Positions 37,364 through 45,798 of a stretch of 64,000 nt of DNA are shown piece by piece. A program made the translations under genes and the position numbers. Every line of letters starts with the position of its first letter. Positions within the stretch are counted from its first letter, which is position 1. The notes below the pieces were generated by a model that ran no database searches, was not told the DNA's origin, and worked only from the letters and a program-made list of their open reading frames with translations. Where the stretch lies: positions 248,001 to 312,000 of the forward strand of contig NZ_FOVK01000001.1 in NCBI RefSeq assembly GCF_900115135.1, in the 5' to 3' direction. The stretch is from Proteiniclasticum ruminis. GTDB taxonomy: Bacteria; Bacillota; Clostridia; Clostridiales; Clostridiaceae.

Positions 37364-38626
37364 ATGAAACTGTTTTCTATTTCAAAAGCAGTGCATGTGC
37401 CCAAGTTCAAGGTTGCGGAACACTTTAGTGAAGTCATAGAAGTGGATGCACCGAAGAACATGGTATATTCACTATCTCAACAGCATAATATGAAATGCTC
37501 ACCGACAGTCAAACGAGGCGACAGAGTACTGGTCAATCAGGTCATTGGTGTAGGAGAGAACAACAGCGTTGTTCCAGTATATTCCAGTGTTTCTGGTACA
37601 GTAAAACAAATCACCACGAAAACTGATCTTCTTGGAAACAAGGTGGATGTGGTCCTAGTGGAAAATGACGGTCTTTACGAAAAGCAAGAGCGTGAAGTAT
37701 TTAGCTACAGCACGTTATCCATGGATGAACTCCGTGAGAAAGTTAAGGCCTTAGGCCTCATTGAAACACAGAACCTGTCCAACCGAAAAAGAGGGATGCA
37801 GCTGTCTTTCAAAGATACCGCGAAAAACATCCTGATCAACGCCCAGGAAAGTGGACTTTATGGACAAGTGGATTCTTACCTGTATGAGAAAGAAAAACAG
37901 GATTTTCTTCGGGGCATAGACCTTCTGAAGTCACTTTATAAAGATGCTCAGATTGTTGTGCTTTCCACATCAGATGCAGATTCAGTCATCGGATTCACCG
38001 AACTGTTGAAAAACTCAGGGGTAAGCCTGATTTCTAAAATTCCGACACAGTTTTATCATGACATGAACCTTGCAGCTAGAGACGTATTTGGTGATTTTGC
38101 CATGAAAGATACCATGGTCATTGATGCATTCCTGCTGCCCGCTGTGGCCAGAGGTCTTATGGATCAGAGACTCACCCATTATCAGCTGCTTCTCATCAAT
38201 GGCGGAGCAGTGAAAAATCCTGGCATATACAAGGTAATGTCTGGTACAACCCTGGACCTTGTTATGGAAAAAGCAGGTGTGGAAAACCCATTCAGAATTG
38301 TGGCAGGGAATATCCTCTCCGGTGATGCTGTTTTCACAACAGATTCACCCATCAACAGAGGAATCAGAGAAGTACTCTTCCTCAATGAGAACGAAGTTTC
38401 CATCGATGAGGAAATGAACTGCATTAAGTGCGGTCGATGCGCAGACGTTTGCCCCATGGGTCTACAGCCCTATGAGCTCAATCAGCTGGTCATTGTCCGA
38501 GACTTCGATGAGTTCTTCAAGAAACGTGGTGGCATGTGTGTTGAATGTGGCCGATGCTCTTATGTGTGCCCATCCAAGAGACACTTGCTTCAATCTTTCA
38601 AAACAGCAAAAAAGGTTAAGAGATAG
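37364..38626 (+). CDS. rnfC: RnfC-like iron-sulfur subunit lacking the NADH/FMN motifs
   Basis: This peripheral cytoplasmic subunit of an Rnf-type complex has 420 residues from the ATG at 37364 (GGGGG lies 6 nt upstream; an in-frame extension to 37268 has no RBS and covers the promoter). The N-terminal sandwich-hybrid region (about 30-105, PLSQ-like and VSGTV) and the C-terminal ferredoxin region are recognisable. The latter has C353/356/359/363 and C392/395/398/402, both CxxCxxCxxxCP. The central domain, which in canonical RnfC binds FMN and NADH, has lost its signatures. The positions expected for GxGGAxFPT, NGAECEPY, YPQGGE and GGPMMG read GLIETQNLS, NAQESGLY, IPTQFY and AGNILSG. NAD(H) binding is therefore doubtful. 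Confidence 0.88.
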   Translation: MKLFSISKAVHVPKFKVAEHFSEVIEVDAPKNMVYSLSQQHNMKCSPTVKRGDRVLVNQVIGVGENNSVVPVYSSVSGTVKQITTKTDLLGNKVDVVLVENDGLYEKQEREVFSYSTLSMDELREKVKALGLIETQNLSNRKRGMQLSFKDTAKNILINAQESGLYGQVDSYLYEKEKQDFLRGIDLLKSLYKDAQIVVLSTSDADSVIGFTELLKNSGVSLISKIPTQFYHDMNLAARDVFGDFAMKDTMVIDAFLLPAVARGLMDQRLTHYQLLLINGGAVKNPGIYKVMSGTTLDLVMEKAGVENPFRIVAGNILSGDAVFTTDSPINRGIREVLFLNENEVSIDEEMNCIKCGRCADVCPMGLQPYELNQLVIVRDFDEFFKKRGGMCVECGRCSYVCPSKRHLLQSFKTAKKVKR

Positions 38627-38638
38627 GAGGGAATAAAA

Positions 38639-39511
38639 ATGGAAAATAGAAAAATAACCGTTGCATCCTCTCCGCATATCAAATCAAACCTGAGGGTCAA
38701 CAGAATCATGCTGGATGTCATCATTGCCCTAGTACCCGTGGCTGCAGCTGGGATCTACTTCAATGGAATCAAGGGTCTGCTCCTCATTGCCGTCACTGTG
38801 CTTGGCAGTATGGGTACCGAAGTTCTCTTTAAGAAACTTCTTCATAAGAAACACTCACTGAACGACTTATCCGCAGTAGTGACCGGACTGATCCTCGCAC
38901 TCATCTTACCTGTAGACACACCACTTTGGGTTGCACTTCTTTCTTCCATCTTCGCCATCTCCCTGGTTAAGGAGATATTTGGCGGACTTGGACAGAACTT
39001 CATGAATCCTGCTGCTGCAGCGAAGATCTTTGCTGTGGTATCCTATGGAAACATCGTTGTGAACAAAGGGTTTGAAGGTATTTCAATCCAGGAAAGACTC
39101 GTAGGAAGCGCAGGTGGGAACTTAGGAGAAGCTTCCATCATCGCTATCCTTGTTGGTGGAATCTACCTTGCAGTGAAGGGAATCATCCGTGCAAGAGTTC
39201 CATTTATGGTGCTTCTTGTCTCCTTTGTATTCTCAGCAGTTGTCCTCGGGGATATTTCAATCCTTGCAGGAAACAGCAGTATTTATTTGATTGCATTTTT
39301 CCTTTCCAACGATTATGCAAGCTCATCCATCACCAACCCCGGTAAATGGATCTACGCCGCATTCGTAGGACTGGCTGCATCTTTATTCATTGGCTTGTCC
39401 AAGAATATCGAAGGAGCCTACTATGCAGTTCTCATCGGCAATGTTTTCGCTCCATTTATTGATTCTTTCTTTGAAGGAAAAGTAGATACGAAGAAGGGGG
39501 CGACTGCATAA
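38639..39511 (+). CDS. rnfD: RnfD-like membrane subunit lacking the flavinylation loop
   Basis: This integral membrane subunit has 290 residues, about 30 fewer than typical RnfD. Eight to ten hydrophobic segments and the conserved FMNPAAAAKIF block (about 121-131) identify it. Canonical RnfD carries a covalently bound FMN on Thr in an SxATPL loop just after this block. Here residues 132-160 run straight to GSAGGNLGEAS with no SxAT. The second SGAT/TDP region of the family is also altered, to AGNSS and SNDY. It starts 12 bp after rnfC with AGGAGGG and overlaps rnfG by one base. Confidence 0.88.
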   Translation: MENRKITVASSPHIKSNLRVNRIMLDVIIALVPVAAAGIYFNGIKGLLLIAVTVLGSMGTEVLFKKLLHKKHSLNDLSAVVTGLILALILPVDTPLWVALLSSIFAISLVKEIFGGLGQNFMNPAAAAKIFAVVSYGNIVVNKGFEGISIQERLVGSAGGNLGEASIIAILVGGIYLAVKGIIRARVPFMVLLVSFVFSAVVLGDISILAGNSSIYLIAFFLSNDYASSSITNPGKWIYAAFVGLAASLFIGLSKNIEGAYYAVLIGNVFAPFIDSFFEGKVDTKKGATA

Positions 39512-40515
39512 TGAAGAAGAAAAGCTTACTTCAGGAACTGATCACACTGGGTCTGACCCTTATGGTGATCTCCGTGGTCATCGGAGGTCTTGTTGCCTTC
39601 GTCTACGAGACTACCAAAGAACAGATCGCCATGAACAATGCCGTGAACGCGGATGACTTGGCTGTGATTATGCCCGGAACAGAAACCATTGAAGATTTTG
39701 CCGGTGAGTTCGAAGCAAATGAAGTCATCACCGAAATGTATCGTGCAAAGAGTGGGGATGAGGTCATAGGTCATGTTTACAAAATGACCGTTAATGGATA
39801 CAAACCAGGTCTCACCATTCTTGCTGGAATTGATAAAGACGGTAACCTTGTTGCCGCAAAAGTAACACAGTCTTCCGAAACCCCTGGTTTAGGTGCTTTG
39901 GTTGCAGAAGAAGCCTTTATCTCACAGTTTACTGGTAAAACTACTGCTGCCGATTTTCAGGTGGTAAAAGGCACCGTTGCAAATGAGAATGAAATCGTAG
40001 CTGTCTCTGGTGCAACGATCTCCTCCAACGCAGTTGCAAGCGCAATCAATGAGGCTGTGAAGTTCCATAAACAGAACATCCTTGGGGAAGAGGTTGTTGA
40101 AGAAAAAGCACCTGAGGCCACCATTGAAACTCTTCTGCTTACAGGAGATGAGATGGTTGAGATTGAAGGGGAATACCAAACCTTCGAAGTGAAGACAGCC
40201 GGTGAAGTCACTGGATATATTGTCATCACATCCCATGCTGGCTACTATCAGGACATGCCGATGACCATCGCTGTGGGATTTGACAATGCCACAAAGAAAA
40301 TTTCCAACATCGTCGTTCTGGAGCAAAATGAAACAAAGGGTCTTGGAGATGTCATTGAGCAGGAAGGCTTCCAACAGCTCTTCCAGGGTAAAGACACTCA
40401 AGAGCTTACTGTAGAAATCTACTCTGGCGCTTCCGAAAGCTCAAAGGGCGCATTCAAAGCAGTAAATCAGGCCATCCTCTATTACAATGATGTTCTGATG
40501 CAAGGAGGAAACTAA
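39511..40515 (+). CDS. rnfG: RnfG-like subunit with two tandem FMN-binding domains
   Basis: This subunit has 334 residues versus about 180-210 for ordinary RnfG. One N-terminal transmembrane helix (about 10-32) places the rest outside the cytoplasm. The first FMN-binding domain (about 75-190) has ETPGLG at 123-128 and the flavinylation motif SGATIS with Thr169. A Glu/Pro-rich linker (about 192-205) leads to a second domain (about 210-330) with the equivalent ETKGLG at 274-279 and SGASES with Ser308 where Thr is expected. Covalent FMN on domain 1 is very likely (ApbE acts on such sites); on domain 2 it is open. Confidence 0.9.
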   Translation: MKKKSLLQELITLGLTLMVISVVIGGLVAFVYETTKEQIAMNNAVNADDLAVIMPGTETIEDFAGEFEANEVITEMYRAKSGDEVIGHVYKMTVNGYKPGLTILAGIDKDGNLVAAKVTQSSETPGLGALVAEEAFISQFTGKTTAADFQVVKGTVANENEIVAVSGATISSNAVASAINEAVKFHKQNILGEEVVEEKAPEATIETLLLTGDEMVEIEGEYQTFEVKTAGEVTGYIVITSHAGYYQDMPMTIAVGFDNATKKISNIVVLEQNETKGLGDVIEQEGFQQLFQGKDTQELTVEIYSGASESSKGAFKAVNQAILYYNDVLMQGGN

Positions 40516-40516
40516 T

Positions 40517-41230
40517 ATGTTGGCATTGATAGAAAGATTGAAAAATGGACTTTTCAGTGAAAACCCGATTTTCGTTCAGGTTCTCGCCATGTGTCCTACT
40601 CTGGCAGTTTCCACCAGTGTTGAAAATGCGCTGGGTATGGGATTGTCCTCCACTGCAGTACTGATACTATCGAACGCAATCATATCCGTACTGAGAAAGT
40701 ATATTCCTAACAAGATCCGTATTCCTGCATACATTGTTGTCATTGCGGGATTTGTATCCATGATCGATATGTTCCTTGCAGCATACCTGCCAGACCTCTA
40801 TAAATCTCTTGGTCTGTTTATACCGCTGATTGTTGTAAACTGTGTCATCCTCGGTAGAGCAGAAGCATATGCAAGCAAGAACAACGTGCTTCATTCCATC
40901 TATGATGGAATCGGCATGGGCCTTGGCTTTACTTTTGCGCTGAGCATTCTGGCATTTTTCAGAGAAATCTTTGGTGCAGGCACTGTATTGGGTCTCAGAG
41001 TGATGCCAGCTGCATATGAACCAGCAAACATCATGATCCTGGCACCTGGTGCCTTCCTTACCTTAGGGTTGATCATGGCTTTCATCAATAAGAGAAACCT
41101 GAAAAAAGGAAAAGCTTCCCTGAAAATCCATGACTGTGAGAGCTGTGGTATGGGTTGCGACCTTCCTAAATCAGAAAAGATGAACATCAAACTCGATAAA
41201 GAAGTTCTACAGAATGGAGGTGCTAACTAA
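40517..41230 (+). CDS. rnfE: RnfE membrane subunit with C-terminal cysteine tail
   Basis: This integral membrane subunit pairs with RnfA around a membrane-buried iron-sulfur centre. It has 237 residues and six predicted helices. The cluster cysteines C26 (AMCPTLAVS) and C109 (VNCVILGRAEA) are conserved. After the last helix there is an extension of about 40 residues containing C207, C210 and C214 (CESCGMGC), likely cytosolic, which could hold a metal or help dock a partner. The stop overlaps the rnfA start (TAATG). Confidence 0.94.
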   Translation: MLALIERLKNGLFSENPIFVQVLAMCPTLAVSTSVENALGMGLSSTAVLILSNAIISVLRKYIPNKIRIPAYIVVIAGFVSMIDMFLAAYLPDLYKSLGLFIPLIVVNCVILGRAEAYASKNNVLHSIYDGIGMGLGFTFALSILAFFREIFGAGTVLGLRVMPAAYEPANIMILAPGAFLTLGLIMAFINKRNLKKGKASLKIHDCESCGMGCDLPKSEKMNIKLDKEVLQNGGAN

Positions 41231-41805
41231 TGGACCTGCTCATTATATTTATCAACGCAATGCTCATCAACAACTTCGTTCTGTCAAGATTCCTTGGAAT
41301 CTGCAGCTTCTTGGGTGTATCCAAGAAAAGAGACGCTTCCATTGGTATGGGTCTTGCCGTATTGTTTGTTATGGTAATTGCCTCTTTAGGTACTTGGTCC
41401 GTCTACACCTTTCTTCTGGAACCCTATGATCTGGATTATCTGAAGACAGTTGCCTTCATTCTAGTCATCGCAGCTCTTGTACAGTTCGTGGAAATGGTCA
41501 TCAAAAAAATCAGTCCAGCGCTTTATGATGCACTTGGAATCTTTTTGCCTCTCATCACAACGAACTGCGCTGTTCTCGGAGTTACCTTCCTCAATGTGCA
41601 GGAGAAGCTTTCCCTGTTAGGAAGCTTAACCAACGCAGTAGGGGCTGCACTTGGATACTTCCTCGCCATTGTTCTGATGGCAAGCATCCGTGAAAAGCTC
41701 GATCGTGTTTCCAGCATTCCTCAGGCATTCCAAGGACTGCCTATTGCACTTGTAACAGCTGGCCTTATGGCTATCGCATTCCTTGGTTTCCAAGGTATGA
41801 TTTAA
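41230..41805 (+). CDS. rnfA: RnfA membrane subunit
   Basis: This integral membrane subunit shares the buried Fe-S centre with RnfE. It has 191 residues and six helices. Both cluster cysteines are present: C25 (LGICSFLGVS) and C113 (TTNCAVLGV). The sequence is otherwise canonical, which makes the divergence of RnfC, RnfD and RnfG in the same operon stand out. It starts within the rnfE stop codon. Confidence 0.96.
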   Translation: MDLLIIFINAMLINNFVLSRFLGICSFLGVSKKRDASIGMGLAVLFVMVIASLGTWSVYTFLLEPYDLDYLKTVAFILVIAALVQFVEMVIKKISPALYDALGIFLPLITTNCAVLGVTFLNVQEKLSLLGSLTNAVGAALGYFLAIVLMASIREKLDRVSSIPQAFQGLPIALVTAGLMAIAFLGFQGMI

Positions 41806-41823
41806 AGAAGGGGGGATGAAACA

Positions 41824-42654
41824 ATGACTGAAATATTGATTCCAATTGCCATTATGGCTGGATTAGGTATCGTCTTAGCGGTACTTCTCGGATATGCAGC
41901 AGAAGTATTTGCTGTGAAGCAGGAGCCCAAAGTTGAAGAAATCCTTCTGGTTCTTCCTGGTGTAAACTGTGGTGGATGCGGATTTGCTGGGTGTGAAGCC
42001 TATGCAAAGGGCGTTGCGCTTCAGGGTGCTTCACCATCTCTTTGCACCGTTGGCGGAAACCCTGTAGCCAATCAGATCGGAGATATCATGGGCGTAAAAG
42101 TGAACGCTCAGGAAGTTATGGTCGCCTACGTGAAGTGCAATGGTGACTGCAATAAAGCAAAAGACAAATATGAGTATCATGGTATTATGGATTGTGTCAG
42201 CGCTGCGGCACTTCCAGGTGGTGGAGCAAAATCCTGCACCTATGGCTGTCTTGGACTTGGCACTTGTGTTGGTGTCTGCGAGTTTGACGCCATCATCATC
42301 CGTGACGGTATTGCCATCATAGATGAGAACAAATGTACCAACTGTGGCGCTTGTGTAAAAGCATGCCCAAAAAACATCATAGAATCAGTTCCGCTGAATT
42401 CCAGAGTACGAGTTGCCTGCAACTCTCTGGACTCTGCAAGAGACATCATGCAGAACTGTGAAGTTGGCTGTATCGCTTGTAAGAAATGCGAAAAAGCTTG
42501 TGAATACGATGCGATCCATGTGAACAACAACCTGGCGAAGATTGATTACGACAAATGTACTCAATGTAATGCCTGCGTCGAAGTTTGTCCGAAGACAACC
42601 ATCGAGAATCTGCTTATGATTCATAAGGCTAAACCCAAAGATATCACTGCATAA
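41824..42654 (+). CDS. rnfB: RnfB ferredoxin-type subunit
   Basis: This is the entry subunit that takes electrons from reduced ferredoxin. It has 276 residues with an N-terminal membrane helix (about 4-25). The first cluster uses C49/C52/C57/C74. Further cysteine groups follow: C105/C109/C124, C138/C142/C148/C152, C171/174/177/181 (CxxCxxCxxxCP), C212/216/219/222/226 and C245/248/251/255 (CxxCxxCxxxCP). A multi-cluster RnfB like this is typical of clostridia. It is the last gene of the operon, followed by a strong terminator. Confidence 0.96.
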   Translation: MTEILIPIAIMAGLGIVLAVLLGYAAEVFAVKQEPKVEEILLVLPGVNCGGCGFAGCEAYAKGVALQGASPSLCTVGGNPVANQIGDIMGVKVNAQEVMVAYVKCNGDCNKAKDKYEYHGIMDCVSAAALPGGGAKSCTYGCLGLGTCVGVCEFDAIIIRDGIAIIDENKCTNCGACVKACPKNIIESVPLNSRVRVACNSLDSARDIMQNCEVGCIACKKCEKACEYDAIHVNNNLAKIDYDKCTQCNACVEVCPKTTIENLLMIHKAKPKDITA

Positions 42655-42663
42655 GAAAAGCTG

Positions 42664-42696
42664 AAAAGGCTGTCTTCCTCGGAAGACAGCCTTTCT
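42664..42696 (+). terminator. Terminator of the rnf operon
   Basis: A 14-bp stem (AAAGGCTGTCTTCC and complement) with a 2-nt unpaired loop step is followed by a short T-rich tail. The A-run on its left side could also allow minus-strand use. Confidence 0.88.
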
Positions 42697-42742
42697 TATT
42701 TGCTCCAAGTTATTTTTCATGAAAATCCTGTTCAAAAAGGGA

Positions 42743-42769
42743 AGCCATGACATAAAAAATGTCATGGCT
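42743..42769 (-). terminator. Hairpin after thiolase gene
   Basis: An 11-bp perfect stem (AGCCATGACAT) has a 5-nt loop. On the minus strand it is followed by TCCCTTTTTG, so it probably terminates the thiolase transcript. Confidence 0.65.
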
Positions 42770-42809
42770 AGAAGGGTGGTGGGGAAACCACTCTATATCA
42801 ATTTTGAGG

Positions 42810-43988
42810 TTATCTCTTTACCACAACAGAAGTACCCATACCGCCACCGATACATAGTGTAGCAAGGCCATAGCTTGACTTTCTTCTCTTCATTTCATGA
42901 AGAAGTGTCACAAGGATTCTTGCTCCAGAAGCACCCACAGGATGTCCTAATGCAATGGCACCTCCATTTACGTTAACCTTTTCCGCGTCCCATTTAAGAT
43001 CCTTGCCTACAGCCAACGCCTGCGCAGCAAAAGCTTCATTCGCTTCAATCAGGTCCATATCATCAATGGTGAGGCCAGACTTCTGAAGTGCTGTTTTTGT
43101 AGATGGAACAGGCCCAATACCCATTATGCTTGGATCTACACCGCCATTTCCATAAGAGACAATGGTCGCTAATGGCGTCAGTCCCAGCTCATCTGCTTTT
43201 TCTTTGCTCATTACCACAAGAGCTGCTGCACCATCATTGATTCCTGAAGCATTTCCTGCCGTAACCGTACCATCTTTCTTGAATGCAGGTCTCAGTTTGG
43301 CCAAGGAATCTATCGTAACACCTTTCTTAGGGTACTCATCTGTATCCACAACAAGAGGTTCGCCTCGTCGTTGTGGTATGGTCACAGGAGCAATTTCATC
43401 CTTGAATTTTCCTTCTGCCATGGCTCTTTCTGCTTTATTCTGGCTGGCAACTGCGAATGCATCCTGTTCCTCTCTAGTAATTCCGTATTTTTCAGCAATG
43501 TTTTCTGCTGTAATTCCCATATGATATCCATTGAATGCATCTGTAAGCGCATCATGAATCATCGTATCCACCATGGTGTCATTGCCCATTCTGGATCCAA
43601 AACGAGCGTTGTTCAATACATAGGGCGCTCTGGACATGTTTTCAGCACCACCTACCACAACCACATCATTGTCACCTGCAATGATGGTCTGGGCAGCCAA
43701 TGATACAGTTCTCAAACCAGAGCCACACAGCATATTGATTGTTGTAGCAGGGACCTCCACAGGAATTCCTGCCTTCACAGAAATCTGCCTTGCCACTCCT
43801 TGACCTAAACCGGACTGAAGAATACATCCCATATACACTTCATTGACATCTTCTGGCTTGATACCAGCTTGTCTGATGGCTTCCTTCACAGCGACCACAC
43901 CAAGATCCACTGCAGGAACATCTTTGAACACTCCGCCGAAGCTTCCTACCGGAGTTCTCACCGCACTGACAATTACTACTTCTTTCAT
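42810..43988 (-). CDS. Acetyl-CoA C-acetyltransferase (thiolase)
   Basis: This 392-residue thiolase condenses two acetyl-CoA to acetoacetyl-CoA or cleaves 3-ketoacyl-CoA. The catalytic residues are C88 (NMLCGSGL), H349 (GHPVGASG) and C379 (CIGGGMG). The biosynthetic-type sequence resembles ThlA/AtoB. In a clostridium it would feed butyrate-type fermentation, but hydroxybutyryl-CoA dehydrogenase and crotonase are not adjacent, so its pathway here is inferred. AGGGAGGT precedes the ATG. It is a single-gene unit. Confidence 0.95.
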   Translation of the reverse strand: MKEVVIVSAVRTPVGSFGGVFKDVPAVDLGVVAVKEAIRQAGIKPEDVNEVYMGCILQSGLGQGVARQISVKAGIPVEVPATTINMLCGSGLRTVSLAAQTIIAGDNDVVVVGGAENMSRAPYVLNNARFGSRMGNDTMVDTMIHDALTDAFNGYHMGITAENIAEKYGITREEQDAFAVASQNKAERAMAEGKFKDEIAPVTIPQRRGEPLVVDTDEYPKKGVTIDSLAKLRPAFKKDGTVTAGNASGINDGAAALVVMSKEKADELGLTPLATIVSYGNGGVDPSIMGIGPVPSTKTALQKSGLTIDDMDLIEANEAFAAQALAVGKDLKWDAEKVNVNGGAIALGHPVGASGARILVTLLHEMKRRKSSYGLATLCIGGGMGTSVVVKR

Positions 43989-44415
43989 TTTGACCTCCCT
44001 AATTCAAATGTTGCTCAACTACATGGATATCAACAGATACACAGGTTTTGGCAAGCATTATTTTCACTCTTATCATAACATGAACAACCTTTCATTTGTA
44101 ATAGATTTCATATTGCGAGTTCACCAGAATTTCAATCAAATTCTGACATAATTGATGAAACCCTTTGAAATATGAGGGTTTCATCATGTTTGGAATATTC
44201 CAGTAGTTCTCACCATGAAAATAATTTACATTTTATTCATAATTTCACGTAAATTGTAGACCAATATTTCATAAAAGTAGTGCAGGCTCAAGAAGCCAAC
44301 TTCATCATTCCTAAAAATAGTTTAATTTATTTTATTATAGGTTAATAATTACCGCTTAAAGCTTTATTTTATACTATTTGTGTGTTATACTATAAAACAT
44401 AAGGAGGAGATGAAT
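43989..44415. other. 427-bp AT-rich divergent intergenic region
   Basis: No gene is supported here. It holds a 12-bp perfect hairpin (44153-44186, TGATGAAACCCT arms), a smaller one near 44124-44144 (CAGAATTT arms), and a TATACT at 44386-44391 with a weak TTTATT 17 bp upstream that probably serves the NfeD gene. The hairpins lie far upstream of both divergent starts and have no clear role. Confidence 0.55.
44153..44186. repeat. Perfect 12-bp-arm inverted repeat
   Basis: TGATGAAACCCT and its exact complement are separated by 10 nt. It is not followed by a T-run on either strand and lies about 165 bp upstream of thiolase and 230 bp upstream of the NfeD gene. Confidence 0.6.
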
Positions 44416-44835
44416 ATGAACTGGATCTGGCTCATTCTGATTATTGTTGTAGCCGTTCTGGATCTCATGACCAGCAATGTTCTGTTTTCATGGATTGGCA
44501 TTGGATTTCTTGCAGCCTGGCTTGCAGGATTCTATGTGGATTTTTGGATTCAGATGCTGATTGCTTTTCTGATTGGTCTTGTTGCCCTCATCATCGGCAA
44601 TAAAATCAGCAGAAAGTATATCAAAAGGAACATTCCCAATGATCCCATTTTGGTGGATAAAATCATTGGACATACCTTTATTGCTGAAAAAGAGATCACA
44701 GGATCAGTGCAGCAAAAAATCAATGGAATCTACTGGAACCTGAAAAACATCGGGGACCCTGTACAACCAGGGGAACGTTTCAGTGTTCTGAAGATTGAAG
44801 ACAACAAATTAATTATTCGTAAGGAGGAAAACTAA
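44416..44835 (+). CDS. NfeD-family membrane protein (short form)
   Basis: This 139-residue short NfeD protein has three hydrophobic helices (about 3-22, 27-43 and 47-65) and a C-terminal OB-fold domain (about 80-137, GSVQQKINGIYW). Short NfeD proteins usually act with an SPFH partner, which is encoded next after 1 bp, in membrane microdomain or quality-control functions. The start at 44416 has AGGAGG 8 nt upstream; the ATG at 44410 is too close to it. Confidence 0.88.
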   Translation: MNWIWLILIIVVAVLDLMTSNVLFSWIGIGFLAAWLAGFYVDFWIQMLIAFLIGLVALIIGNKISRKYIKRNIPNDPILVDKIIGHTFIAEKEITGSVQQKINGIYWNLKNIGDPVQPGERFSVLKIEDNKLIIRKEEN

Positions 44836-44836
44836 C

Positions 44837-45787
44837 ATGCCATGGATTATTATTTCAGCAGTCATTCTACTACTCATTCTGGTGGTGCTTTTAAGTTCCA
44901 TCAAAGTCGTCAATACGGGTTCCGTCTATGTACTTGAAAGGTTCGGACAATACTACAAAACCCTTCAGCCTGGGTGGCATGTCATACTGCCTTTTGTGGA
45001 TTATGTCAGAAGAAAAATCTCCATGAAGCAGCAGATCCTTGACATCCAGCCTCAAAATGTCATCACCAAAGACAATGTCAACATCAGTGTGGATAATGTT
45101 ATCTTTTATCAGGTGCTGAATCCCAAAGATGCAGTTTACAACATTGAAAATTATGTATCTGGTATCATGTACTCTACCATCACAAATATGCGTAACATCA
45201 TCGGTGATATGTCACTGGATGAAGTTTTAGCCGGACGTGACAGGATCAATATGAAACTTCTGGATATCGTTGACTCCATCACCGATGCATACGGAATCAA
45301 AATTCTGTCTGTAGAAATCAAGAACATTGTACCACCGGAAGAGATTCAGAACGCTATGGAAAAGCAGATGAAGGCTGAACGAGAGAAAAGAGCTGCTATT
45401 CTCATAGCTGAAGGAGACAGAGAATCTAGTATCGCCAGAGCAGAAGGTGAAAAACGAAGCAACATCCTGCGCGCTGAAGCAGAAAAAGAAAAGAACATCC
45501 GGCTGGCAGAAGGTATGAAAGAGTCTCAGCTTCTGGAAGCGGAAGGTAAAGCCCGAGCTATTGAAGCCATCGCCACCGCTGAGGCTGAAGCCATCCGAAA
45601 AGTGAACGCCTCCATCATCGAATCTGGTACAGACGCAAGAATCATTGCGCTGAAACAAGTGGAAGCCTTGAAGGAAATGGCAACAAATCCAGCGAACAAA
45701 CTCATTCTTCCTGTGGACACTCTGAACTCTCTTGGCAGCATTGCAGCCATTGCAGACATCATCGGGGAGAAAAGATCTCAGCAGTAA
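44837..45787 (+). CDS. SPFH/band 7 membrane protein (stomatin/QmcA type)
   Basis: This 316-residue protein has an N-terminal membrane helix (about 3-20), an SPFH domain (about 22-200, RFGQYYKTLQPGWH) and a long Ala/Glu/Lys-rich coiled coil (about 180-265). This is the stomatin/QmcA layout, oligomeric scaffolds of membrane microdomains. The immediate NfeD partner supports this. AAGGAGG precedes the ATG. No enzymatic activity is expected. Confidence 0.93.
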   Translation: MPWIIISAVILLLILVVLLSSIKVVNTGSVYVLERFGQYYKTLQPGWHVILPFVDYVRRKISMKQQILDIQPQNVITKDNVNISVDNVIFYQVLNPKDAVYNIENYVSGIMYSTITNMRNIIGDMSLDEVLAGRDRINMKLLDIVDSITDAYGIKILSVEIKNIVPPEEIQNAMEKQMKAEREKRAAILIAEGDRESSIARAEGEKRSNILRAEAEKEKNIRLAEGMKESQLLEAEGKARAIEAIATAEAEAIRKVNASIIESGTDARIIALKQVEALKEMATNPANKLILPVDTLNSLGSIAAIADIIGEKRSQQ

Positions 45788-45798
45788 ATACCCTCGGA

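Noticed and set aside
37364-38626. A sequencing frameshift as the cause of missing RnfC motifs
   Set aside because: The frame is continuous, flanking conserved domains are in the same frame, and length is near normal, so true divergence is more likely.
39922-40401. 159-residue minus-strand frame inside rnfG
   Set aside because: It is a shadow of the duplicated FMN domains, which are conserved in the forward frame.
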